Shown here in pieces: positions 26,019 to 35,600 of a stretch of DNA of 64,000 nt; position 1 is the stretch's first letter, and each line of letters opens with the position of its first letter. The position numbers and the translations under genes were made by a program. Under the pieces are notes generated by a model, which saw only the letters and a list, made by a program, of their open reading frames with translations, made no database searches and was not told the DNA's origin. Source of the DNA: Kutzneria buriramensis (GTDB lineage Bacteria; Actinomycetota; Actinomycetes; Mycobacteriales; Pseudonocardiaceae); the NCBI RefSeq assembly GCF_003387475.1, contig NZ_QUNO01000015.1, forward strand, positions 62,001 to 126,000, given 5' to 3'.

Positions 26019-28613
26019 GTGTTGCGGGGTCGGAGTCGTGAGGTCGAGGCGCTGGACGGGCTGCTGCGGGACGTGCGTGGCGGGCGGAGCCGGGTGCTGG
26101 TGCTGCGGGGCGAGGCGGGGGCCGGCAAGACGGCGCTGCTGGAGCATCTGATCTCCGCCAGTGCCGGCCAGGTGTGCCGGGCGGTGGGCGTGGAGTCGGA
26201 GAGCGAGATCGCCTACTCGACGTTGCAGCAGCTCTGCGCGCCGCTGATGGGTCGGCTGGACCGGCTGCCGGAGCCTCAGCGTGACGCCCTCGCGGTCGGC
26301 TTCGGGCTCCGGACCGGCGACGCGCCGGACGCGCTGCTGGTCGGGCTGGCGGTGCTCGGCCTGTTCGCGGAGTCCGCGGCGGAGCGGCCGCTGCTGTGCG
26401 TGGTGGACGACGTGCAGTGGCTGGACCGGATGTCCGAGGTGATCCTGACCTTCGTCGCCCGGCGGCTGGACGCGGAGTCGGTGGCGCTGGTGTTCGCCTC
26501 CCGCAGCCCCGGCGACGAGGAGATCCTCGGCGGCCTGCCGGAGCTCCGCGTCGACGGACTGTCCGATGTGGACGCTCGCGCGCTGCTGGACTCGGTGCTG
26601 CCGGGGCCGGTCGACGACCGGGTCCGCGGCCGGATCATCGCCGAGACCCGCGGCAATCCGTTGGCGCTGCTGGAACTTCCGCGCGATCTGACGCCGGCGG
26701 AGCTGGCGTTCGGCTTCGGCGGCCAGAGCGTGACGCCACTGGTGAGCCGGATCGAGGACGGTTTCCAGCGGCGCATCGCCGTGCTGCCGGAGGACACCCG
26801 GGTGCTGCTGCTGGCCGCCGCGGTCGAGCCGCTCGGCGACGTCCCGCTGCTGTGGCGGGCACTTCAGCGCCTGAACGTCGGGCCGGACGCCGCGGTGCCG
26901 GCCGAGTCGGCGGGCCTTATCCAGCTCGGTGCACGCGTGAGGTTCCGGCATCCCCTTGTGCGGTCGGCGAGTTGGCGGTCCGCGCCGCCGGCGCTGCTCC
27001 GCGACGTGCACCGGGCGTTTGCCGAAGTCACCGATCCGCAACAGGATCCGGACCGGCGGGCCTGGCACCGTGCCCACGCCGTCCTCGGTCTCGACGAGGA
27101 GGTCGCCGCCGAGCTGGAGCAGTCGGCGGATCGGGCCCGTTCGCGGGGCGGGCACGCCGCGGCGGCGACGTTCCTCGAACGCGCCGCGGAGTTGACGTCC
27201 GATCCGAAGGCCAGGGCCGCCCGTGCGCTGGCGGCCGCGCGTTCCCGGTTCGCCGCCGGCGAGCCGGCGAAGGTGCCGGAGCTGTTGGCCGCCGCCGAGA
27301 TCGGGCCGCTGGATCCGTTGCAGCGGGCCGAGGTCGAACGCCTGCGCGCCCAGATCTCGTTCACGGTGGGCCCGTTGCTCGCGGCCGCCCGTCGGCTGGA
27401 GGAACTGGACCTGGTCGCCGCGCGGGAGACCTACCTGTGGGCGCTCGGCGCCGCCCTGCAGTGCGTCGACACGGACGATCCGCGGATGGCGGCCGAGGCC
27501 GGACTGGCGGCGCCGGCCGGCGCCGAACCGGCCGGTGCGTTGCTGACCGGCCTGGCGACCTGGGTCCTCGACGGCTCGCTGCCCTCGCTGTCCCCCGTTC
27601 CCGAGGACGATCTGAGCCTGCTTCGGCTGACCGTTCCCGTCGCCCAGGAGGTGTGGGACGACGGGGCGTGGCATCGCCGTACCGAACTCGCCGTCGACGC
27701 CGCGCGCCGAGCCGGGGCGCTCGCGGTTCTGGCGTCGGCGTTGACCTTCCGTGCCGATGTCCTGATCCATGCCGGGCGTTTCGCCGACGCCTCAGCGCTT
27801 CTCGACGAGGCGAAGTCCATTCAGGACGCCACGGGCCTCGCCGGCGACCCTGCCGCCGGGCTCATCCTGGCCGCGCTGCGCGGTGAGGACCAGCCGGTCG
27901 ACGCCGCCGAAGGACGCCTCGCGGCCGTGGCCAGCCACGCCCGGGCCGTGCTGTGCAACGGCCTCGGCCAGTACGCGGCCGCTGTCAAGGCGGCGACGCG
28001 TGCCGCCGAACGCGCCGATCTCGGCGTCACCAACTGGGCGCTGGCCGAGCTGGTCGAGGCCGCCGCCCACGCCGGCGAAACCGCCGTCGCCGCAACGGCT
28101 CGGGATCGCCTCGCCGAACGCACCTCCGCCGCCGGCACCAACTGGGCCCTGGGCACGCAGGCCCTCGCCGACGCGCTCGTCACGTCCGCGGAGGACCGCT
28201 ACACCGAGGCGATCGAGCGCCTCGACGCCACCCACCTCGGGCTGCTCACCGCGCGGGCTCGGCTCCTCTACGGCGAGTGGCTGCGCCGCGAGAACCGGCG
28301 CGTCGACGCCCGTGCCCAGCTGCGGTTGGCCCACGCGGCCTTCACCGCGGCCGGTGCCACCGGCTTCGCCGACCGTGCCGGTCGCGAGCTGACCGCGACC
28401 GGCGAGACCGTACGAAAGCGATCCGCCGACGCCGTCGAGGAACTCACCCCGCAGGAGGCCCAGATCGCCCGGCTCGCCGTCGCCGGCCGGACCAACCCGG
28501 AGATCGCCGCCACGCTGTTCCTCAGTCCCCGCACGGTGGAATGGCACCTGCGCAAGGTGTTCACCAAGCTGGGCATCGGGTCGCGAAGGGAGTTGGCCGG
28601 CGCGCTGCGCTGA
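26019..28613 (+). CDS. LuxR-family regulator with large ATP-binding domain (LAL)
   Basis: 864 residues. The N-terminal AAA-type ATPase has Walker A GEAGAGKTA at about residues 31-39 and Walker B in LLCVVDDVQWLD near 130. A long helical middle region follows. The C-terminal LuxR/GerE helix-turn-helix (about 805-860) has LTPQEAQIARLAVAGRTNPE then the recognition helix region SPRTVEWHLRKVFTKLGI. LAL proteins (MalT-like) activate regulons, including polyketide clusters, when bound to ATP and an inducer. GTG start at 26019. It ends 6 bp from the converging SRPBCC gene. Confidence 0.93.
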   Translation: MLRGRSREVEALDGLLRDVRGGRSRVLVLRGEAGAGKTALLEHLISASAGQVCRAVGVESESEIAYSTLQQLCAPLMGRLDRLPEPQRDALAVGFGLRTGDAPDALLVGLAVLGLFAESAAERPLLCVVDDVQWLDRMSEVILTFVARRLDAESVALVFASRSPGDEEILGGLPELRVDGLSDVDARALLDSVLPGPVDDRVRGRIIAETRGNPLALLELPRDLTPAELAFGFGGQSVTPLVSRIEDGFQRRIAVLPEDTRVLLLAAAVEPLGDVPLLWRALQRLNVGPDAAVPAESAGLIQLGARVRFRHPLVRSASWRSAPPALLRDVHRAFAEVTDPQQDPDRRAWHRAHAVLGLDEEVAAELEQSADRARSRGGHAAAATFLERAAELTSDPKARAARALAAARSRFAAGEPAKVPELLAAAEIGPLDPLQRAEVERLRAQISFTVGPLLAAARRLEELDLVAARETYLWALGAALQCVDTDDPRMAAEAGLAAPAGAEPAGALLTGLATWVLDGSLPSLSPVPEDDLSLLRLTVPVAQEVWDDGAWHRRTELAVDAARRAGALAVLASALTFRADVLIHAGRFADASALLDEAKSIQDATGLAGDPAAGLILAALRGEDQPVDAAEGRLAAVASHARAVLCNGLGQYAAAVKAATRAAERADLGVTNWALAELVEAAAHAGETAVAATARDRLAERTSAAGTNWALGTQALADALVTSAEDRYTEAIERLDATHLGLLTARARLLYGEWLRRENRRVDARAQLRLAHAAFTAAGATGFADRAGRELTATGETVRKRSADAVEELTPQEAQIARLAVAGRTNPEIAATLFLSPRTVEWHLRKVFTKLGIGSRRELAGALR

Positions 28614-28619
28614 CACTCC

Positions 28620-29042
28620 TCACCTGCCCTTGAGCGGCACGGCGAACGACTTGCGCAGGCTCGCCGGTCCGACCAGCGGCAGCGCGGCCGCCAGGAGCCG
28701 CTGCTTGACGTTGTGGGGGTTCCGGGTCAGCTCGACCTCGACCCGGGTGCCCTCGCCCTCCGGCGTCAGCTGGATGACCCAGCCGCCACCCTCGCCGAAC
28801 AGCTTGGACTCACGGGTGGTGACGGTGACCTTGGTGGCGTCCCAGTCGTACCGGGCACGTTCCCAGGCGGCGGCGGTGCCCTCGGTCACCTCGGCCCAGT
28901 TGTCGCCGCGGTCGTGCACGGTGAAGTGCTCGGCGTCGATGGACGGCCAGTGCTGGGGGCGGTCGGGGCCGAAGTCGGTGAGCACGGCCAGGGCCTCGGC
29001 GGGGCTGAGCGTGGAGACGAGGTGGAAGCGCGTGACGGACAT
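28620..29042 (-). CDS. SRPBCC-family protein
   Basis: 140 residues. A START/Bet v1-like single domain typical of polyketide cyclase/dehydratase-like proteins: RFHLVSTLSPAEALAVLTDF at the N-terminus, a central antiparallel sheet with VTVTTRESKLFGEGGGWVIQ and TRVEVELTRNPHN, and a C-terminal helix with RKSFAVPLKG. The fold binds hydrophobic ligands. No partner enzyme is adjacent, so the ligand cannot be inferred. Confidence 0.82.
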   Translation of the reverse strand: MSVTRFHLVSTLSPAEALAVLTDFGPDRPQHWPSIDAEHFTVHDRGDNWAEVTEGTAAAWERARYDWDATKVTVTTRESKLFGEGGGWVIQLTPEGEGTRVEVELTRNPHNVKQRLLAAALPLVGPASLRKSFAVPLKGR

Positions 29043-29194
29043 TTTTCCTGCCCTTTCTCGGTGTTTCGGACAGGGGAAAGCTTCGCCCGGCCCGCACCCC
29101 GGTCGCCCCAGGGCAACTCACTGGTGCGCACCCTGGGCCCGTCACCTGCGGTCCAGCGTGGGGCCGGTTCGCGTCACCACGCAGTCTTTGATCG

Positions 29195-29968
29195 CTACCC
29201 GATCGCGCAGTCGGCGAGTAGCGCCTTGGCCTCGTGGACGTCCGCGCTCCCCAGGATCCGGTCCACTCGCGCCGTGAAGTCGCCGGGCACGCCGGGGAGC
29301 CGCGCCGCGCTCGCCACGGCGTTCTTCTCCGTCGCCAGCCACGTGCCGGCCCGGGCGTGCAGCACGTGCACGAGGCACCCGATGGCCCGGAACAGGAATC
29401 CCGTGGCGGAGAACCGGTCGCCGCGCAGTGCCGGGGTTTCTGCGTTCTGTATGCAGAATCCCGCCTCGAAGCCGTAAACCCGGTCGATCGCCGCCGCCAG
29501 CTCCCGCGGATAGGGATCCAGCCGCGCCCGGACGTCGGTCAGCGCCCCGGCGGGATCCGCCAGCACACGCGCGGTGGCCAGCTCGGCGAGATAGGCGTAC
29601 GAGAAGAACCCCAGCGGATGCCCGACCTGCTGCTCGCAGCGCACGACGCCCCGCAGCGCCTCGTCCAACACCGCCTCGACCCGGTCCAGATCCCGCCACA
29701 ACAGGTCCGTCTTGGTCCCGGGGGTCTTGAGCCACGCCCCGCCGTCCACCCACGGACCCCACTCGCCGGGCCCGGCGACGGTCGATCCGGGGTGCTCGGC
29801 GGCGATTTCGCGGAGAGCGGACAGGTCCATCGGGCCCCGCCGGTACACGCCGAGGTCGGTGTCGGAGTGCTCGTCGGCGGTGCCGCGGGCGCGGGATCCG
29901 CCCAGCACCACGCCGATCACGCCGGGCACGTCCGCCAGCCGGGCCGCCAGCGCGTCGAGATCGATCAT
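29195..29968 (-). CDS. Nucleotidyltransferase-domain protein
   Basis: 257 residues. The N-terminal Pol-beta-type nucleotidyltransferase motif is clear: GVVLGGSRARGTADEHSDTD gives the GS...DxD signature, with a third acidic residue expected in TKTDLLWRDLD. The C-terminal half is helical and resembles the substrate domain of minimal or aminoglycoside-type nucleotidyltransferases (GFFSYAYLAELATARVL, VASAARLPGVPGDF). It would transfer a nucleotide to a small molecule or protein; the target is unknown. ATG at 29968, diverging from the MoxR gene. Confidence 0.85.
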   Translation of the reverse strand: MIDLDALAARLADVPGVIGVVLGGSRARGTADEHSDTDLGVYRRGPMDLSALREIAAEHPGSTVAGPGEWGPWVDGGAWLKTPGTKTDLLWRDLDRVEAVLDEALRGVVRCEQQVGHPLGFFSYAYLAELATARVLADPAGALTDVRARLDPYPRELAAAIDRVYGFEAGFCIQNAETPALRGDRFSATGFLFRAIGCLVHVLHARAGTWLATEKNAVASAARLPGVPGDFTARVDRILGSADVHEAKALLADCAIG

Positions 29969-30037
29969 GCTGGCGAAGTCTGCCGGTGGAGTTGCTCCAC
30001 GTCGACCTATTTGCCAACGGCTATTAGCTTCGTAAGG

Positions 30038-31441
30038 GTGACAGTTGTTCCGACCCCACCCCACTCGCTGCCGACGACCGTGGGCCAGTTGCGCGCCGCC
30101 GGCCACGAGCCCCGCTCCGTCAAGGCCGAACTGCGGGACAACCTGCTCGGCGCGCTGCGCGCCGGGCGCGACCCGTGGCCCGGCATCGTGGGCTTCGACC
30201 GCACGGTGCTGCCGCAGCTGGAGCGGGCCATCATCGCCGGCCACGACGTCGTGCTGCTCGGCGAGCGCGGCCAGGGCAAGACCCGCCTGCTGCGCACGCT
30301 CGCCGGGCTGCTGGACGAGTGGACGCCGGTGATCGCCGGCGCCGAGCTCGCCGAGCACCCGCTCGACCCGATCACGCCCGCCTCCCGCCGCCGCGCCGCG
30401 GAGCTGGGCGACGACCTGCCGGTGTCCTGGCTGCACCGGTCCCAGCGCTACACCGAGAAGCTGGCCACCCCGGACACCTCCGTCGGCGACCTGATCGGCG
30501 ACGTGGACCCGGTCAAGGTGGCCGAGGGCCGCAGCCTCGGCGACCCGGAGACCATCCACTTCGGACTCGTGCCCCGGGCGCACCGCGGCATCGTGGCCAT
30601 CAACGAGCTGCCCGACCTGGCCGAGCGCATCCAGGTGGCGCTGCTCAACGTCATGGAGGAGCGCGACATCCAGGTCCGCGGCTACACGCTGCGGCTGCCG
30701 CTGGACGTGCTGCTCGTGGCCACGGCCAACCCCGAGGACTACACCAACCGCGGCCGCATCATCACGCCGCTCAAGGACCGGTTCGGCGCCGAGGTCCGCA
30801 CCCACTACCCGCTGGAGGTCGCCGGCGAGATCGACCTGATCCGCCAGGAGGCCCAGCTCGTCGCCGAGGTCGGCGACCACCTGGTCGAGGTCGTCGCCCG
30901 GTTCGTGCGGCACCTGCGCGAGTCGGCGTCGGTCGACCAGCGCTCCGGCGTGTCCGCCCGGTTCGCCATCGCGGCGGCCGAGACGGTCGCCGCCGCGGCC
31001 CTGCGCCGGGCCGCGCTCACCGGCGAGTCGCCGGCCGTGGCGCGTCCCGTCGACCTGGAGGCGGTGCCGGCGGTGCTGCGCGGCAAGCTGGAGTTCGAGT
31101 CCGGTGAGGAGGGCCGCGAGCACGAGATCCTGGAGCACCTGCTGCGCCGCTCCATCGCCGACACGGCGCGCGGCAAGCTGGCCGGGCTGAACCTGCGGTC
31201 GCTGGCCGAGGCCGTCACCGAGGGGCACCCGGTGTCCACCGGCGAGCGCGTGCCGGCCACCGAGGTCCTTGCGGCGCTGCCGGAACTGCCCGTGCTGCAC
31301 GAGGTCGCGGCGCGCCTGGACGTCAAGGCGGACCAGCCGGCGGGCTGGATCGCGTCGGCGGTCGAGTTCGCGCTGGAGTACCTGTACCTCAGCCGCCAGC
31401 TGGGCAAGGACGCCGACGACGAGATGACGGTCTACGGCTGA
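30038..31441 (+). CDS. MoxR-type AAA+ ATPase
   Basis: 467 residues. AAA+ core: Walker A GERGQGKTR at about residue 75, Walker B-like GIVAINELPDL near 187 (Asn replaces the usual Asp before Glu), sensor 1 in LLVATANPEDYTNRGRI and a C-terminal lid. The family pairs with VWA proteins as chelatase-like or chaperone complexes that remodel partner proteins. The next gene encodes the VWA partner and overlaps it (TGATG), meaning translational coupling. The GTG at 30038, preceded by AAGG, is the most likely start. The target of this pair is unknown. Confidence 0.9.
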   Translation: MTVVPTPPHSLPTTVGQLRAAGHEPRSVKAELRDNLLGALRAGRDPWPGIVGFDRTVLPQLERAIIAGHDVVLLGERGQGKTRLLRTLAGLLDEWTPVIAGAELAEHPLDPITPASRRRAAELGDDLPVSWLHRSQRYTEKLATPDTSVGDLIGDVDPVKVAEGRSLGDPETIHFGLVPRAHRGIVAINELPDLAERIQVALLNVMEERDIQVRGYTLRLPLDVLLVATANPEDYTNRGRIITPLKDRFGAEVRTHYPLEVAGEIDLIRQEAQLVAEVGDHLVEVVARFVRHLRESASVDQRSGVSARFAIAAAETVAAAALRRAALTGESPAVARPVDLEAVPAVLRGKLEFESGEEGREHEILEHLLRRSIADTARGKLAGLNLRSLAEAVTEGHPVSTGERVPATEVLAALPELPVLHEVAARLDVKADQPAGWIASAVEFALEYLYLSRQLGKDADDEMTVYG

Positions 31442-33396
31442 TGGCGACCCCGGCACGGCGTTACCGCTACCACGAGTGGCTCGGTGGTGCGGATCCGCTC
31501 GCGGCGCCGCCGGATCTGCGGGCGGCGCTGGACGAGCTGGGGCGCGAGGTGATGGAGGGCTCGTCGCCGCAGGCGGCCCTGCGTGAGCTGATGCGTCGGG
31601 GCGTCGAGGGCACGCGCGGCCTCGACGACCTGACGCGCCGGGTCTGGGAGCGGCGGTCGCAGATCCAGCGCCGCAACAACCTGGACGGCACCATGCGGGA
31701 GGTGCAGCGGCTGCTCAACGAGGCGCTGACCGCCGAACGCCGCGAGCTGTTCCCGAATCCGTCCGACGACGCGCGGTTCCGGGAGGCGCAGCTGGACGCG
31801 CTGCCGTCCGGCACCGCGGCGGCGGTCACCGAGCTCGCCGAGTACGACTGGCAGTCCACGCAGGCGCGCGAGTCGTACCAGAAGATCCAGGACCTGCTCG
31901 GCCGGGAGATGCTGGAACAGCGCTTCCAGGGCATGAAGCAGGCGATGGAGAACGCCACGCCGGAGGACGTGCAGCGGATCAGGGACATGCTGTCCGACCT
32001 GAACTCGCTGCTGTCCGCGCACGCGGCGGGGCAGGACACGACCGAGCAGTTCCAGGAGTTCATGCGGAAACACGGTCAGTTCTTCCCGGAGAACCCGCAG
32101 AACACCGACGAACTGATCGACGCGCTGGCGCAGCGATCCGCCGCGGCGCAACGGATGCTGAACTCGATGACCGACGAGCAGCGGGCGGAGTTGGCTCAAC
32201 TGGGCCAGCAGGCCTTCGGCGACGCCGGCCTCGGGGCGCAGCTGGACCTGCTCGACGCGCACCTCCAGCAGCTGCGGCCGGGGGAGGACTGGACCGGCTC
32301 GGCGCGCTTCCGCGGCAAGAACCCGATGGGACTGGGCGAGGGCGCCCAGGCCATGGCGGATCTGGCCGAGCTGGACGCGTTGGCCGAACAGCTGGCGCAG
32401 TCCTATCCGGGCGCCTCGCTGGAGGACATCGACGCCGAGGCGCTGGTCCGGCAGCTCGGCGCGGAGTCCGGTGTGGACGCCCGTCGACTGTCCCAGTTGG
32501 AGCGTGAGCTGCGTCAGCAGGGGCTGCTGGAGCGGGCCGCCGACGGCTCGCTCCGGTTGACGCCCAAGGCCTTGCGGCGGCTCGGCGAGACGGCGCTGCG
32601 GCAGGTCGTCGACCAGCTGCGGGGGCGTGGCGAGCGGGACAGCGACAAGGCCGGTGCGGCCGGTGAGCCGACAGGGTCCACGCGGGCCTGGGAATTCGGC
32701 GACACCGAGCCGTGGGACGTGTCGCGGACCGTGCGGAATGCCGTGCTGCGCACGGCGTCCTCGGGCGGCGGGCGCGTGCGGCTGGCCTTCGAGGACGTCG
32801 AGATCACCGAGACCGAGCAGCGGGCCCGGGCGGCGGTCGCGCTGTGCGTGGACACGTCGTGGTCGATGGTGCAGGACGGGCGGTGGCTGCCGATGAAGCG
32901 CACCGCGCTGGCGCTGCACCAGCTGATCTCGACCCGGTTCCGAACGGATGCGTTGCAGCTCATCACGTTCGGGCGGCACGCGTCCACTGTGGACATCGGC
33001 GAGCTGACGGCGCTGGAGGGCGCGTGGGAGCAGGGCACCAACCTGCACCACGCGCTGCTGCTGGCCGGCCGGCACGTGCGGCGGCATCCCGACGCGCAGC
33101 CGGTGGTGCTGGTCGTCACCGACGGAGAGCCGACCGCGCACCTGGAGTCCGACGGCGAGGCCGTGTTCAACTACCCGCCGATGCAGCGGACGTTGGGCAA
33201 GACCCTGGTCGAGGTGGACAACCTGGCCAAGCTCGGCGCGTCGGTGACGGTGTTCCGGCTCGGCGACGACCCGCGGCTGGCGCACTTCGTCGACGTGGTG
33301 GCCCGCCGCAGCGGCGGCCGGGTGATCGCACCGGACCTGGACGGGCTGGGTGCGGCGGTGGTCAGCGACTACCTCCGCAACCGTCGCCAGCGCTGA
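31441..33396 (+). CDS. VWA-domain protein, partner of the MoxR ATPase
   Basis: 651 residues. The N-terminal ~460 residues are helical and Gln/Arg-rich (for example EVQRLLNEALTAERRELFPN). The C-terminal von Willebrand A domain has an intact MIDAS, DTSWS near residue 471, then a Thr region (QGTNLHHALLLAGRH) and an Asp in VVTDGEPTAHL. It starts within the stop of the MoxR gene and ends with a terminator shared with the next, converging gene. By family analogy it binds a metal and a substrate that the MoxR ATPase remodels. Confidence 0.9.
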   Translation: MATPARRYRYHEWLGGADPLAAPPDLRAALDELGREVMEGSSPQAALRELMRRGVEGTRGLDDLTRRVWERRSQIQRRNNLDGTMREVQRLLNEALTAERRELFPNPSDDARFREAQLDALPSGTAAAVTELAEYDWQSTQARESYQKIQDLLGREMLEQRFQGMKQAMENATPEDVQRIRDMLSDLNSLLSAHAAGQDTTEQFQEFMRKHGQFFPENPQNTDELIDALAQRSAAAQRMLNSMTDEQRAELAQLGQQAFGDAGLGAQLDLLDAHLQQLRPGEDWTGSARFRGKNPMGLGEGAQAMADLAELDALAEQLAQSYPGASLEDIDAEALVRQLGAESGVDARRLSQLERELRQQGLLERAADGSLRLTPKALRRLGETALRQVVDQLRGRGERDSDKAGAAGEPTGSTRAWEFGDTEPWDVSRTVRNAVLRTASSGGGRVRLAFEDVEITETEQRARAAVALCVDTSWSMVQDGRWLPMKRTALALHQLISTRFRTDALQLITFGRHASTVDIGELTALEGAWEQGTNLHHALLLAGRHVRRHPDAQPVVLVVTDGEPTAHLESDGEAVFNYPPMQRTLGKTLVEVDNLAKLGASVTVFRLGDDPRLAHFVDVVARRSGGRVIAPDLDGLGAAVVSDYLRNRRQR

Positions 33397-33399
33397 CTT

Positions 33400-33437
33400 C
33401 CTTCTACCTCACCGCTTGCGGGCGGTGAGGTAGAAGG
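33400..33437. terminator. Terminator overlapping the 3' coding end of the converging gene
   Basis: CCTTCTACCTCACCGC (33400-33415) and GCGGTGAGGTAGAAGG (33422-33437) form a perfect 16-bp stem with a 6-nt loop. The second arm and loop lie inside the last codons of the minus-strand membrane gene ending at 33409, so the stem doubles as coding sequence. It serves both converging genes. Confidence 0.85.
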
Positions 33438-34176
33438 CGACGCTGCTGATCAGGCCGACGAAGCAGACGAGCAGGCCCACCGCCAGGAACAGGTAGCCGG
33501 TGTCGCTGACCGTCTGGACCTCGGTCGCGGTGGAGCCGTCGGCGCTGAGTTCTTCGTAGCTGGAGTTGGCGATGGTCAGCACCATCCAGATGCCGGCGCC
33601 GAGGAAGACGGCCGCGAACGCCAGCCACCACGCGCCGAGCCGGCGGACGCCGTTCATGCCGTCGGTGAACAGGGCGGGGTCGCAGTGTTCGCGCAGGGCG
33701 TTGGTCACGGCCGGCGTGTTCGCGGCCAGGCCGTCCAGGCGGGTCCTGCTGCCGTCCTCGAAGCTGATCACGCACCGGAAGCCGGTGCCCAGGACCCGGG
33801 ACAGGTTGTTCTCCCGTGGGCGGGCGGCGATCGTGACGTTGGTGACGGCGTCCCAGTGCCAGGCCCGGACCTGGTTGGCCGTGGCGTGGACGAGGCCCTG
33901 CTCGCGGACCTCGAAGTACTCGTCCGAACCGCCGCGCCAGGCCTTCGACAGCTGCAGCACGCCGATCACCAGCCCGCAGAGGCCGACACCGATCGCGACG
34001 CCGACCGTCTTGTTGGGGCCGTAACCGTCGCTCGGATCGGTGATGCCGAACAGGAACACGCCGGCGGCGCCGACCACCACCCCGATGGCCAGCGCCCAGA
34101 AGCCGGTCACCAGGCGGCGTCTGTTGTCCACGCGGTGGGTGCTCAGCACCGGGCCGAGTTCGTCGATTGTCTCCAC
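33409..34176 (-). CDS. Four-helix membrane protein, unknown
   Basis: 255 residues. Two hydrophobic helices near the N-terminus (LVTGFWALAIGVVVGAAGVF, GVAIGVGLCGLVIGVLQL) are followed by a soluble middle domain (about residues 80-170; YFEVREQGLVHATANQVRAW, CVISFEDGSRTRLDGL) that resembles a PH-like fold of the DUF6585 or bPH type. Two more helices follow (WWLAFAAVFLGAGIWMVLTI, YLFLAVGLLVCFVGLISSV). GTG start at 34176. Function unknown; the fold comparison is by pattern only. Confidence 0.78.
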   Translation of the reverse strand: METIDELGPVLSTHRVDNRRRLVTGFWALAIGVVVGAAGVFLFGITDPSDGYGPNKTVGVAIGVGLCGLVIGVLQLSKAWRGGSDEYFEVREQGLVHATANQVRAWHWDAVTNVTIAARPRENNLSRVLGTGFRCVISFEDGSRTRLDGLAANTPAVTNALREHCDPALFTDGMNGVRRLGAWWLAFAAVFLGAGIWMVLTIANSSYEELSADGSTATEVQTVSDTGYLFLAVGLLVCFVGLISSVAFYLTARKR

Positions 34177-34238
34177 GCGGCGGACGGTAGCCGGAGTTGC
34201 CGAGTCCGCGCTGAACCTTGATCCACTCGTCGCAAGGG

Positions 34239-34751
34239 TCAGGCGTTGTCCGTCAGCACCTCGTCGACGAACTTGTTCAGGCTGGCCATCATCCGGGTGA
34301 CGTCTTCGTCCACGGTGGACGACGGCTTGAAGTTCGGGGTGGACGGCTTGCGCTTGCCCCGCAGGTACAGGCTGCACGCCAGGTCGGCGCAGATGTAGGT
34401 GCCGACGGTGTTGCCGAGCTTGCCCGCGTTGCCCGTGCGGCGCGCCGCGAACAGCGTCACGTCGGACGCGGCGTGCGTGGTCATGCACAGAGCGCACAGG
34501 GACCGCTTCAACTGGCTCGCGTTCGGCGTCGCGGCGCGCATCGCCAGCCCGACCAGCCGGCCCTCACGCGGCAGCACCAGGTAGGCGTTCGACGGCGCCT
34601 TCGGGTCGCGCCAGCCCAGGAAGTCCAGGTCGTCCCAGTCGACGTCGGCCAACTTGGCCGGCAGGCTCAACCGCCGCGCCTCGCCCTTACTACAGTTCAC
34701 AAAGGATGCCCGAATGGCACCCTCGTCCATCGCTTCCACGCCCCCGATCAT
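34239..34751 (-). CDS. FBP-domain (FusB-like) zinc-finger protein
   Basis: 170 residues. The C-terminal part holds a treble-clef zinc finger of the FusB/fusidic-acid-resistance type: CALCMTTH and, about 30 residues on, CADLACSLYLRGK. The N-terminal part matches the FBP domain (LADVDWDDLDFLGWRDPKAP). FusB-type proteins bind elongation factor G and release it from the ribosome; most actinobacterial copies are housekeeping homologues. The ATG at 34751 overlaps the stop of the upstream hydrolase gene (ATGA), so translation is coupled; an internal ATG at 34730 is possible. Confidence 0.83.
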   Translation of the reverse strand: MIGGVEAMDEGAIRASFVNCSKGEARRLSLPAKLADVDWDDLDFLGWRDPKAPSNAYLVLPREGRLVGLAMRAATPNASQLKRSLCALCMTTHAASDVTLFAARRTGNAGKLGNTVGTYICADLACSLYLRGKRKPSTPNFKPSSTVDEDVTRMMASLNKFVDEVLTDNA

Positions 34752-35473
34752 CCCCGCTCACGCAACCCGGTTTCTCGGTTGCCCCCGGGGGTGAGATTTG
34801 CGTTCAGGAAGGCCGTTGCCAGGCGCCAGGCCTCGGCGGCGGCTTCGGGGTGGTGGAACATGGGGGCGGCGTGGTTGTGGAAGGCGTGGCCGGCCTGCTC
34901 CTGCACGTGGATCTCGACGTTCGGCCGGCCGGCGACCGCCGCCTCCACCCGCGCGACGGCGTCCCGCGGGATGTACGGGTCCTGCCCGCCGAAGTGGAAC
35001 TGGAGCGGGCAGGTGATCTCGTCCAGCAGGTCCAGGTGGTCGGGGACCCCCGAGCCGTAGAACGAGACGACGACATCCGGGTCGGCCGCGGCCGCCAGCC
35101 GGTACGCCAGCCAACCGCCGAGGCAGAAGCCGAGGGCGCCGGCCCCGCCGGTGACCTCCGGCAGCGACCGCATGTGTTCGAGGGTGGCGACGACGTCGGC
35201 GAGCCCCAGCTCGTGGTCGAACTCGCCGACCACCGCCAGCGAGGCGTTCAGACCGGCCTCGTCGTGGCTCGACGACCAGCCCGGATCCGTCCGCCAGAAC
35301 AGGTCGGGCACCCCGACCACGTACCCGGCGGCGGCCAGCTCGGTGGCCACCGAGCGCAGGTAGTCGTCCAGGCCGAAGATCTCCTGGACCAGCACGAGGG
35401 CGGGGCCCCGCCCGCTCGCCGGCAGCCACACCGGCAGGTCGAAGTCGCCGACGGTCTCCACACGGCTAGTCAC
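34748..35473 (-). CDS. Dienelactone hydrolase family protein
   Basis: About 241 residues. The Cys-Asp-His triad of dienelactone hydrolases is visible: Cys117 in [12 protein letters not shown], Asp165 in FGGQDPYIP and His196 in QAGHAFHN, with the conserved Glu31 in [14 protein letters not shown]. It hydrolyses a lactone or related ester in the cytosol. The GTG at 35473 directly precedes the family N-terminus; an ATG at 35503 adds ten residues. No ribosome site is evident and TACAAC lies just upstream, so it may be read from a leaderless message. It forms a two-gene operon with the FBP protein. Confidence 0.9.
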   Translation of the reverse strand: MTSRVETVGDFDLPVWLPASGRGPALVLVQEIFGLDDYLRSVATELAAAGYVVGVPDLFWRTDPGWSSSHDEAGLNASLAVVGEFDHELGLADVVATLEHMRSLPEVTGGAGALGFCLGGWLAYRLAAAADPDVVVSFYGSGVPDHLDLLDEITCPLQFHFGGQDPYIPRDAVARVEAAVAGRPNVEIHVQEQAGHAFHNHAAPMFHHPEAAAEAWRLATAFLNANLTPGGNRETGLRERG

Positions 35474-35600
35474 GGCATGCGTTGTACCAGACCCGGCCGG
35501 CATTCCCGGATCCGGTCACGTCCCAGATGCTGGACGCACACATGGGCCGGTCGGACGGGCGCTGCTGACCAGGCCGGTTGCCGCGATTAGTGTCAAAGGC

